Origin: Candidatus Moranbacteria bacterium RIFCSPLOWO2_12_FULL_48_12
GTDB taxonomy: Bacteria > Patescibacteriota > Minisyncoccia > Moranbacterales > UBA1568
Length of the DNA: 37,918 nt
Assembly: GCA_001784735.1 (NCBI GenBank)
Contig: MFSB01000006.1
Coordinates: 1 to 37,918, forward strand
Direction of reading: 5' to 3'
Below are positions 12,801 through 21,002 of this stretch, piece by piece. How positions within the stretch are numbered: the stretch's first letter is position 1; each line of letters starts with the position of its first letter. A model generated the notes under the pieces. It was not told the DNA's origin. It saw nothing but the letters and a program-made list of their open reading frames with translations, and did not search any database. Both the position numbers and the translations under genes were made by a program.

Positions 12801-14213
12801 CTATAAACCAGATTCTTTTCCAAACAAATCGACTCGACCTTTCTCGGAAACAATGGCGATATTATTCACTAACATCGTTCCGCTATCATCACGCACCCCC
12901 ATCGAGTTCAAGACAAAATAAAGCTTTCCCTGCCTACCCGCAAGATCTTCAATATTTATGTCTCGAGTGACCTTTTCGTTGTTTGCACTTTTAAACACAC
13001 GATACAGCATTGTATTGTCGAAAAATACAAGAATATAATCCTTATCATTTGGATTACCGGAAAATATATAGGAAAATCTTAATTTCTTGGCTTGAGCGGG
13101 AAAGGTTATATCATTCTTATTGTATAAAGCCGCACTCCGTATTCGAACCGAACCCACATAGCCACTCATCCCTTCAAAGGAATCAGAAAATTTCTGCACC
13201 GAGCTCAAAAAGAAAGGTTTCGCCATATTGAGCGTTGTAGTATGATTTACTTCTCGATTCAGCGGATCTCTGTCAAAAATAAACTCAAAAGAATTATTAA
13301 AACCGTCACCATCGGAATCACCGAACGGATTGACACATTCGCTACATGCGTAGAAATTTTCCTCCCAGCGCTTCCACAAGTAATCATACTTTCCTTCCTC
13401 CTGAGTCCGAATAATTACACTTTCTCGCGCTGCAAAGTCACCAAAAGATACCCCCTCGGCGACAGGCTTCATCCGAGAAAAATTATCTTGGCTTGATAAG
13501 TCTTGATCATCAAAAGTTATCGTCAAATCACGAGATTTTCCCTCTTCCCTCCACGTCAATACGACTTCATATATGTGATATGTGGCAAGATCAACCCTTA
13601 CTTCAGTTCTCGTCTCGGTTAGAGAGTTATTTTTGACAATCCCACCAATGAGTTCCAATGGGATGGGAGCCTCCGTCTCTAAAATAATAGTCCTTCTGCT
13701 TTGCTCCACTTTTTTAACGTTAACTCCTTGGCTTTCTTTCTCTATCCAAGAAAGAATAGCTACCGGGGTTAATTCTAGAAAAGGAGTTACGTTTCCCGTC
13801 CTTACCGCGTAGCTGTCTTGTATAGGAATGAAAGCGAGGTCATACTGATCGGCGACATACAATTCTCCGTTCATTCTTTTTCCTTCAATACAAGTTTGTG
13901 GAAATTTTTTCTCACTAAACACTGTTGAGCCAGGTATCCGGGGCTGAAAAAACAAACACCAAGACATATTGCCATCCTTTCCTTCTATGCTTTCAAAAAA
14001 AGGTTTTGAGTCAATTTTTATCTTTTTTTCGACAACATAATCACTTTTATAGACGTGATCCAATAATTGAAAAGTGACCTTATTACTTGGAAAATACTGA
14101 TTAAAAAAAGTTTTACCTTTGATGGTAAAACCAAAAAAATAACCTCCAAAAATTACTATTGCCACTGCAATAAAACAAATCAAAAATAAATTCTTATTGG
14201 GTATTTTATACAT
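12801..14213 (-). CDS. membrane-anchored hypothetical protein with DxDxDG calcium-binding-like motif
   Basis: 470 aa, N-terminal TM (LFLICFIAVAIVIFGGYFFG); FGDSDGDGFNNSFEFIFDRDPLN resembles thrombospondin type 3/dockerin-like loops. Confidence 0.8.
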   Translation of the reverse strand: MYKIPNKNLFLICFIAVAIVIFGGYFFGFTIKGKTFFNQYFPSNKVTFQLLDHVYKSDYVVEKKIKIDSKPFFESIEGKDGNMSWCLFFQPRIPGSTVFSEKKFPQTCIEGKRMNGELYVADQYDLAFIPIQDSYAVRTGNVTPFLELTPVAILSWIEKESQGVNVKKVEQSRRTIILETEAPIPLELIGGIVKNNSLTETRTEVRVDLATYHIYEVVLTWREEGKSRDLTITFDDQDLSSQDNFSRMKPVAEGVSFGDFAARESVIIRTQEEGKYDYLWKRWEENFYACSECVNPFGDSDGDGFNNSFEFIFDRDPLNREVNHTTTLNMAKPFFLSSVQKFSDSFEGMSGYVGSVRIRSAALYNKNDITFPAQAKKLRFSYIFSGNPNDKDYILVFFDNTMLYRVFKSANNEKVTRDINIEDLAGRQGKLYFVLNSMGVRDDSGTMLVNNIAIVSEKGRVDLFGKESGL

Positions 14214-14348
14214 CTCTATGGCTGTTCTATCTACATTATATCATAGTCAGTTCTAGCTTCACAATTTGAAATAAAAAAATGCTCTATATATAAAACCTCT
14301 CTTCAAATCAGCATACAACTGATCCAGCATGTTGTGTTCAGAAAAGAA

Positions 14349-15110
14349 CTATAGACTCAACTTCTTCCAATCGAAGTTCCAGGGGTCGGTCTTGCGGCCG
14401 GGGGCGATGTCTTGGTGACCAACCACGGATTTGATAGGATATTGTTTTTTGAGAGAGGCTATCAAATTATTTACCGCGGTATACTGGGCTTCGGTAAATC
14501 GCCCCGTTTCCGTGTTCATCATTTCAATACCGAGAGAAAAATTGTTGACGCTCTGCCGACCGTCCGGCATTTTGGAAACGCCGGCATGATAGGCGATGTT
14601 TTTATCTTCCACAAGACGATAAATCGTTCCTTTGCGGTCAATCAAAAAATGTGCGCTCACGCCATAATCCTCATATTCCTTGACGATACCGCTCACAGAA
14701 TATGGATCCGCGCCATTCAGATCATATGAGGAATGCAGTACGATCGTATCGATACTGCGTGGTTTTGATGGCACAGAAAACCCCGAACTCATCAGACGAT
14801 TTTCAATTCGGAACTCCCCTGTTTTTTGTTGATTGTTATTTGTTAGCTGTTCACTGTTATCTGTTCCCTGCTGATTGCTTGCCTCACTGGAGCTTTGTGT
14901 AAGCGGGTTATCGGCCGCCTTCTGTTCCACCAGATTTTTCACATCACGAGCAGCCTGCAGGGCAGATTGACCTTGTTCTAATTCTTCTATAATCGGTACT
15001 CTGGAAACATCATTGGTCACTGTCATCGGCGTTTTCGGCATACCAAAATAGAGGTACCCCGTTCCGAGTACCATAATAATAACGGTAGTAAGTAATCCAA
15101 TGAGTCCCAT
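14349..15110 (-). CDS. N-acetylmuramoyl-L-alanine amidase (Amidase_2 type), membrane anchored
   Basis: IDTIVLHSSYD...SAHFLIDRKGTIYRLVEDKNIAYHAG...VVGHQDIAPGRKTDPW. Confidence 0.92.
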   Translation of the reverse strand: MGLIGLLTTVIIMVLGTGYLYFGMPKTPMTVTNDVSRVPIIEELEQGQSALQAARDVKNLVEQKAADNPLTQSSSEASNQQGTDNSEQLTNNNQQKTGEFRIENRLMSSGFSVPSKPRSIDTIVLHSSYDLNGADPYSVSGIVKEYEDYGVSAHFLIDRKGTIYRLVEDKNIAYHAGVSKMPDGRQSVNNFSLGIEMMNTETGRFTEAQYTAVNNLIASLKKQYPIKSVVGHQDIAPGRKTDPWNFDWKKLSL

Positions 15111-15133
15111 GGGCTCATTATACTCTATAAAGA

Positions 15134-15157
15134 AAAATCCGCCTCGAGGCGGATTTT
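15134..15157. terminator. perfect 24-bp palindrome, terminator-like
   Basis: aaaatccgcctcgaggcggatttt. Confidence 0.75.
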
Positions 15158-15185
15158 ATTTCTTTAATTCCAAAGATCCTTCAGG

Positions 15186-15440
15186 TCACTTTTTCCCTTT
15201 TTTCCCGCCGCTCATAAGAAGCGTCAGAGCAGCACCCAAGGCGGCGCCGATGCCGGCGGCCACCATCGCGGCTTTTTCCGGATTTTTTTTGGCATAGCCC
15301 TCCACTGTCGCGTACGTACTGGCAAGCTGCTTCTTCACTTTAGCCACTTCCTTTTTAGCCAAAGCCTTGCTCTTATCCACCTGTGCCATCACCTTTCCCT
15401 TCAGCGCTTCTGCCATAGCCTCTACTTCGTTCTTTGCCAT
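15186..15440 (-). CDS. YqjD/DUF883-like membrane protein, 84 aa
   Basis: Helical N-terminus followed by KKNPEKAAMVAAGIGAALGAALTLLM. Confidence 0.6.
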   Translation of the reverse strand: MAKNEVEAMAEALKGKVMAQVDKSKALAKKEVAKVKKQLASTYATVEGYAKKNPEKAAMVAAGIGAALGAALTLLMSGGKKGKK

Positions 15441-15469
15441 ATGTTTCTTCTTAGTTAATTACTTTTTTA

Positions 15470-15814
15470 TTAATACCTGGACGACCGGTCATCCCGATTG
15501 AAAACGTACAACACGAGAGAGATGAGAAGGATAAACGCTCCCATAAGCGTCTCGCCCACGCCAGGAAACCGATAAGCCGTACTCAAGAGCTGTGCCAATC
15601 CGACCAGGAGAAATATCAGCCCCAGAAAGGCGAACAAAAAAAGAAATACGCGCCGGGCGAGCTTTTGCGTGAATGCGTGCACCGCTTGGTGCACCCGATT
15701 CAGCGCTCCGTCGAACGATGATTGGATGCCCTTGAAGACGCTCTCCAAAAGAAGCCCCGTCCAGCCGGAGTCCATGTCATCCTTTTTTTTTCGAATTGTA
15801 TTTTTCTCTTCCAT
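15470..15814 (-). CDS. phage-holin-family/YqjE-like membrane protein, 114 aa
   Basis: Two TM segments (VFLFLFAFLGLIFLLVGLAQLL; LMGAFILLISLVLYVFN); start codon less certain. Confidence 0.65.
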   Translation of the reverse strand: MEEKNTIRKKKDDMDSGWTGLLLESVFKGIQSSFDGALNRVHQAVHAFTQKLARRVFLFLFAFLGLIFLLVGLAQLLSTAYRFPGVGETLMGAFILLISLVLYVFNRDDRSSRY

Positions 15815-15940
15815 ACCCAGTGGTACAACTTCAAATAAATTAATAGGTTTTGTTTTTCTCTGTACGCCTTCTCAGACTTTTGAACCTTAACTATCAACAA
15901 CACCACAGAAGAACTTCTTTGAAGTTGTCCCACTGGGCAT
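15812..15940. repeat. long inverted repeat (element G)
   Basis: Arms cccagtggtacaacttcaaa (15816-15835) and tttgaagttgtcccactggg (15918-15937), one mismatch. Confidence 0.8.
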
Positions 15941-16035
15941 ACGCTTTGATTTCCGTATTCATAGTATAGCACAAGCGGTTTTATACGCAAAAATTGTCAA
16001 CACTACATTCTTATGGTATGAAAAGAGTAAACAAT

Positions 16036-18015
16036 ATGAAAACAAAAATCATCTTTATCGGTGCCTCTGTTTTTTTATATGTATCTTTTCATATTCCCAT
16101 CGCTTCAGCTGAAACAAAAAAAATCATCATAAGCGAAATCCAGATTACCGGAGGTAGCGGTCACACCAACGATGAATTTGTCGAACTCTATAATACAGAA
16201 AATACCGATCAGACGCTCACTAATTGGGAACTACGAAAAAAGACCAAGGGTGACGATTCTGCCCGCGGCGCGCTTTTTCATAAATTTGAAGGAAACTTAA
16301 CAATATCCGCTGGCAAATATTTCTTGTGGACCAACAAAGACAGTAATGCTAATTTTATTGATCTCTTTGATATCCAAAGTAAAAATAAAACTTCCCCTAA
16401 CTTGACTGATGATAATAGTCTCGGCCTCTACGACAATACCAATGTTCTCATTGATGCCATCACGTGGGGATCGGGACATAAAGGCTCATTTTCACCAAGC
16501 TCCCTCTACCCTGACAATCCTCCGGGGGGCAAAAGTCTCACGCGCGATGTCACAACTCTCATCTTGTCTCTTTCTGACAAACCCTCTCCTACCAATAGTC
16601 GAGATGAAACATACGAGGATCCACCCCCACCCATATATGCTTCTCATATCCGCCTCAACGAGATTCTTCCCAATCCGTCGGAAAAAGGAGAGGCGAACGA
16701 GTTCATAGAACTTTACAACGATTCCGATGAAACTGTCTCGCTTACCGGATGGTCAATCAAGAAAGATCGCTCTGAAAGCGGAAAATACCTTATCAAAGCG
16801 GAAGATTTCCCGAAAGGAACAGATATCCCGGCGGGAGGATTTTTTCTCATTCCGCGGAAGATTTCCGGTTTCATAATGGCAAACTCGAATAAGACCATTT
16901 CACTCTATGATCCGAGCGAAAAAGAAGCAAGTGCCGTATCGTACGCGACGACAAAGGAGGATGTTTCGCTCAATTACACCGCGACCGGCTGGCGGGGCAG
17001 CACCCCCACTCCAGGCACCGCGAACGTACTCAACAATCTTCCGGAAACCAGAGAAAAAGTTCCCAAAAAAGGCTACCGCGGGGTGGCGGTTGATTTTGAT
17101 GCCCGAGGGAAAGATAGCGATCGCGATACGCTCAAATATACCTGGGATTTCGGCGATGGCCACAAAAGCTACAAAGAAAAAACCTCGCACGCGTATGAAG
17201 AAAACGGGACGTACACCGTGACACTCAAAACCAATGACGGCAAGGATGATACGGTAGAAACATTCACGATCAAAATAGAGTCCTACCCTCACCCGGAGGT
17301 GCGTATCACATCCCTCATGCCCAATCCGGCGGGAAACGACACGGACAATGAATGGGTCATGATAGAAAACAGGGAGAAGAAAACGGTCAATTTGAAAGGA
17401 TACGGCATCGCCACCGGGTGGAAAAAACTTTCCAATCACCCCATTCGCGAAGATTTTTTCATTGAGCCGAAATCGGAAGCCAAGCTCACTCGCCTCTTTT
17501 CCCTTTTCACGCTCCCCAACCAAAAAGGCAAGATCGAACTCCGCGCGCCCGATGGCAAGGTACTGCAGAAGATAAAATACAAGCTGGAAAAATCCATCGG
17601 TGAAAACATCGTCTATCAGAAGAAGAAAGGACAAAGATGGAAATTTGAAGAAAGCATCATAAAAAACATTCTTTCTTCCGATACGCCGGAAGAAACAGCC
17701 GCGACAGATGAAACCGCGCCACCCGAAAACAATAATGAGGAAACTCCGCCCCCCACGCCCACGGAAAATGTTCAAGAAGAAAAAGAACCGGAAATAATTC
17801 CGCCGCCGATTTCTCTCGAACCTCATCGGCCCAAGCCTCAGGAGCTCTTGGCGTACGGGACGCGCGTCCGCCTGCCGGATATCATCACCCTCGCACCTCC
17901 TGCCACGGAAAAAGAAGCCTCGCTTCCAGAAACAGACTCTATCCCCCTCTCCCTTGCTGAGAGGTTTGCCTCACACATCAATACTTCTCTCAACGGACTC
18001 CTCAACGATTTCTAG
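16036..18015 (+). CDS. secreted lamin-tail-domain (LTD) repeat protein with PKD domain
   Basis: Signal peptide MKTKIIFIGASVFLYVSFHIPIASA; LTD-like repeats ISEIQITGG..NDEFVELYN, RLNEILPNP..NEFIELYN, RITSLMPNPAGNDTDNEWVMIEN; PKD YTWDFGDGHKSYKEKTSHAYEENGTYTVTL. Confidence 0.9.
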   Translation: MKTKIIFIGASVFLYVSFHIPIASAETKKIIISEIQITGGSGHTNDEFVELYNTENTDQTLTNWELRKKTKGDDSARGALFHKFEGNLTISAGKYFLWTNKDSNANFIDLFDIQSKNKTSPNLTDDNSLGLYDNTNVLIDAITWGSGHKGSFSPSSLYPDNPPGGKSLTRDVTTLILSLSDKPSPTNSRDETYEDPPPPIYASHIRLNEILPNPSEKGEANEFIELYNDSDETVSLTGWSIKKDRSESGKYLIKAEDFPKGTDIPAGGFFLIPRKISGFIMANSNKTISLYDPSEKEASAVSYATTKEDVSLNYTATGWRGSTPTPGTANVLNNLPETREKVPKKGYRGVAVDFDARGKDSDRDTLKYTWDFGDGHKSYKEKTSHAYEENGTYTVTLKTNDGKDDTVETFTIKIESYPHPEVRITSLMPNPAGNDTDNEWVMIENREKKTVNLKGYGIATGWKKLSNHPIREDFFIEPKSEAKLTRLFSLFTLPNQKGKIELRAPDGKVLQKIKYKLEKSIGENIVYQKKKGQRWKFEESIIKNILSSDTPEETAATDETAPPENNNEETPPPTPTENVQEEKEPEIIPPPISLEPHRPKPQELLAYGTRVRLPDIITLAPPATEKEASLPETDSIPLSLAERFASHINTSLNGLLNDF

Positions 18016-18019
18016 ATAG

Positions 18020-18388
18020 TCAAAAATCGTCTCGGGATAAGAAACTTCCGATCTTGCCCAGCATGTCTGCCATATCCCTGTAAGCAACGACAGTTTCAGA
18101 CACCGTTTTCAGCGACCGTGACGGTTTGATGCCTTCTTTATAGAGACAGAAAATCGGTATACGGAAACTGTCTGCCCACCCGAGCTCGATGCCCTCGCCC
18201 GTCGCCGGATAGGAGACTTCCGCAATCACCACATCTGATTTTCCGATTACTTCTTTCGTATTGATGAATTGATCGGCCTCATGAGGCAGGAATATCTCAT
18301 GCTGGGAATTGAGCCGAGAATTCCGCAAAGGCACATAGAGTTCATTTTTATAATCAAAGTTTTTTGAGTGGGCGATGTAAATTTTCAT
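18020..18388 (-). CDS. nucleoside 2-deoxyribosyltransferase-like protein
   Basis: MKIYIAHSKNFDYKNELYVPLR...SDVVIAEVSYPATGEGIELGWADSFRIPIFCLY. Confidence 0.75.
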   Translation of the reverse strand: MKIYIAHSKNFDYKNELYVPLRNSRLNSQHEIFLPHEADQFINTKEVIGKSDVVIAEVSYPATGEGIELGWADSFRIPIFCLYKEGIKPSRSLKTVSETVVAYRDMADMLGKIGSFLSRDDF

Positions 18389-18447
18389 AGTGTCATCTTC
18401 TAATTTTTTGACCGAAAGACGAACCTACCAAAGGCAGCTAAAAAATC

Positions 18448-18498
18448 CAACTCCGTATACTGAGTCAGTATACCAATGCTGTTCGAGTTGGATCCATA
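18448..18498 (-). terminator. nested hairpin terminator
   Basis: Minus strand ATCCAACTC...GTATACTGACTCAGTATAC...GAGTTGGATTTTTT. Confidence 0.7.
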
Positions 18499-18557
18499 GA
18501 GAAGTGTTTTGTTTAAAATTATGATAGAAATATCTAATTTAACACCATTACTCCTTA

Positions 18558-18878
18558 TTAATTGCTCCCTGCTTCACCTAAAAAAACTTTTAGTGTCTTA
18601 GTAATTTCACTTTTTAATCCTGCCATACCATCATATTCTATTTGATCCTTGTCTACCCCCCGAGCACCAGCAAGAGCTCCCAAAAAAAAGGCTTCTGCTT
18701 GAGCTGGAGACTTTCCTTCCATAAAATCAAAAGCTGCACTCACTAAATCCGGGAACATTTCGCCAAGCTTCTTTGCTAACACTGGATCCCTATTTTTTAA
18801 GAATTCCCCAAATTCCTTGCCAAGATTTTGAGCTGGACTTTCCAAGCCTTGAGAACCTGTCCCTCTTTCTCTTATCAT
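18558..18878 (-). CDS. hypothetical protein, 106 aa
   Basis: ORF with downstream terminator; no recognised domain. Confidence 0.6.
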   Translation of the reverse strand: MIRERGTGSQGLESPAQNLGKEFGEFLKNRDPVLAKKLGEMFPDLVSAAFDFMEGKSPAQAEAFFLGALAGARGVDKDQIEYDGMAGLKSEITKTLKVFLGEAGSN

Positions 18879-18983
18879 AATTTTATATATTACTGGTAAA
18901 TATTACTAACTGTGTTTTGAGTATACCATAAAAATAACAGTACAAAAAAATAAGCTTCTCCGGAGCCTCATTTGTTAAGCCTG

Positions 18984-19054
18984 AGCGGGATACGAGAATC
19001 GAACTCGCGTCCCTAGCTTGGGAAGCTAGTGTACTACCATTGTACTAATCCCGC
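18984..19054 (-). tRNA. tRNA-Gly(CCC)
   Basis: GCGGGATTAGTACAATGGTAGTACACTAGCTTCCCAAGCTAGGGACGCGAGTTCGATTCTCGTATCCCGCT; full cloverleaf, anticodon loop TTCCCAA. Confidence 0.95.
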
Positions 19055-19066
19055 TTATTAATGTCT

Positions 19067-19164
19067 CTTGGGAAGTTTACCCGCCTTTGGCGGGCTAGTG
19101 TACCACCATTGCCTGCCCGCCCGAAGTCCCGATACATCGGGACAAAGGAGGGTACTAATCCCGC
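19067..19164 (-). pseudogene. truncated tRNA-Gly 5' half with two palindromic insertions
   Basis: Minus: GCGGGATTAGTAC-[40 nt]-CAATGGTGGTACACTAGC-[CCGCCAAAGGCGGGTAAA]-CTTCCCAAG; compare the intact tRNA-Gly directly downstream. Confidence 0.8.
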
Positions 19165-19241
19165 AACCTATACATATAAAAGCTTTTCAAAAAATAGTAT
19201 AGCATACTGCTGTTTTCTTCATAAAAACTCCGGCTACACAG

Positions 19242-19362
19242 ACAAGCCCCAGTTACATATCAGGGAAAATTCTTAGTAATGACACGTAAAACCCAGGAGA
19301 CGACTACGTCTTCTGATATTTTTTAAGGGTAGCTGTTCCTAGGATATGTAACGGGGTAAACG
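19242..19362. repeat. CCCC/GGGG-bounded inverted repeat (element C)
   Basis: Arms ccccagttacatatc and gatatgtaacgggg, one extra nt in left arm; right flank ggggtaaac. Confidence 0.75.
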
Positions 19363-19429
19363 TACATCAACCACCTTTTCAAACTGCTCTCCACCTGGTA
19401 CACTAGGAAAGTATTTAATTTTTTATCTC

Positions 19430-20845
19430 TTGTCCATGCCTCCATTCTTTACGAAGATACGTATCGTACTCATCGTTCTTTTGATTCTCATTGTTACAGG
19501 AGGGTTTTATTTTTTTTCTTACGCCAAAACGCATAAAACAGAACTCGCTATAGGCTCTCTCAATCTTTTCCAGAAAGTCTCCCGGCTCCTTCCGCTCACT
19601 CCGGATACCAAAAAAGAAATCGAAGTAGTCAATACCCTCGTCGAGACTCTTACCAGAAAGGATGACCAGGTCCATGTTTTTCTGGTACTTTTGCAAAATA
19701 GCGATGAGCTCAGACCCGGCGGCGGATTCTTGGGCCAATATGCCCTCATCAAGGTAAAAAATGGCGAGGTCATATCGACCTTCGTGGAAGACGCCAACCT
19801 CCTGGATCAGCGTATCGTGGCCGATATCCCTACTCCTTATCCGTTTGTCCGCAAACTGCAGTTGAAAAAATGGAAATTCCGCGATTCGAATTTTTCTCCC
19901 GACTTCCCGACCAATGCCGAGAAGGCACAATATTTTTATCGTCTGGCTGGCGGTTATGAAAAATTCGACGGCGTCATCGCAGTCAATTCTCTCACCTTCA
20001 ACAACATCCTCGCCTTGACCGGACCGATCCAGATCCCCGGAGATTCCAATATCTACACTAGTGCCGACGGCGCATACAAGCTGGAAGATCGCGTCGAAAG
20101 AGTCTATCTCGGAGAAGATGTCCCAGCTGAGCTGAAACAGAATCGCAAGCTGATTATGAAAAGGATCGCCGCCGAGATTATGAGGCGCGTCGCCACCGTT
20201 TCCAACATCCCAAAACTGGCTGAATTTACCCAAAAAGAGCTCCGGAATAAAGATATTATGCTTTATTTCAAAGACCCCGCCTTGCAATCGCTCGTGGAAA
20301 GCGTCCACTGGGACGGGAGCGTTGCTGAGGATTGGATCAATGATTACGTGATGCTCGTTGATGCCAATATGGGGGCACTCAAGACAGACCATTATATCAG
20401 ACGCTCACTCGACTACACGGTTGATTTCACCGGTGAAAAACCGATAGCTACCATTGTTTATACCTACAGAAACACCGCCACTCACGGGGATTGGCGCACC
20501 AGCGACTACCACACCTATCTGCGCGCTTACGTGCCGAAAGGGTCGAAATTCCTCGAGCGAAAAATGATTAATGTCGTGACGACCAAAGAAGCCTTCAATA
20601 AGACGTATTTTGACGGATTCGTGGATGTGGAAATCGGGCAGAGCGATGTCAACACTACGCTCACCTATGAGCTCCCGGACACCATCACCCCTGAAAATTA
20701 TCGTCTCCTCATCCAGAAACAGTCCGGCGTGGGCACCCTCCCGGTTACCGTCCATCTCAAAACATTAGGCAAGGAATACATCCAGAACGCTGACCTTCTC
20801 AAGGATCTCAATTTTTCTATCCAAACGGTAGAAGGGAAGAAATAA
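19430..20845 (+). CDS. DUF4012 domain-containing membrane protein
   Basis: N-terminal TM; VFLVLLQNSDELRPGGGFLGQYALIKVKNGEV motif; 471 aa. Confidence 0.85.
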   Translation: MSMPPFFTKIRIVLIVLLILIVTGGFYFFSYAKTHKTELAIGSLNLFQKVSRLLPLTPDTKKEIEVVNTLVETLTRKDDQVHVFLVLLQNSDELRPGGGFLGQYALIKVKNGEVISTFVEDANLLDQRIVADIPTPYPFVRKLQLKKWKFRDSNFSPDFPTNAEKAQYFYRLAGGYEKFDGVIAVNSLTFNNILALTGPIQIPGDSNIYTSADGAYKLEDRVERVYLGEDVPAELKQNRKLIMKRIAAEIMRRVATVSNIPKLAEFTQKELRNKDIMLYFKDPALQSLVESVHWDGSVAEDWINDYVMLVDANMGALKTDHYIRRSLDYTVDFTGEKPIATIVYTYRNTATHGDWRTSDYHTYLRAYVPKGSKFLERKMINVVTTKEAFNKTYFDGFVDVEIGQSDVNTTLTYELPDTITPENYRLLIQKQSGVGTLPVTVHLKTLGKEYIQNADLLKDLNFSIQTVEGKK

Positions 20846-20946
20846 ATCCAGCACCTTTACCACAGGATATTAAACCCTGCGGGGAAGGTTTGTATTTCCA
20901 TTCATCCCCGTGGCAAGACCACGGAGTATTCTGGAAGGTGCTGGAT
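20846..20946. repeat. hairpin element between DUF4012 gene and thrS (element I)
   Basis: Perfect 12-bp arms atccagcacctt (20846-20857) and aaggtgctggat (20935-20946) plus inner CGGGG/CCCCG and CCGTGG/CCACGG stems. Confidence 0.7.
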
Positions 20947-21002
20947 AAATCATCTTGCGCCTTGTCATAATCGCCGATTAATTCTATCCTGTAATCATTA
21001 CT

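Noticed and set aside
16900-17826. 308-aa minus-strand ORF
   Set aside because: Shadow of the LTD/PKD gene; Phe/Arg-rich low-complexity translation.
19415-20392. 325-aa minus-strand ORF
   Set aside because: Shadow of the DUF4012 gene on the plus strand.
20846-20946. T-box riboswitch for thrS
   Set aside because: No T-box sequence or specifier-loop layout could be recognised.
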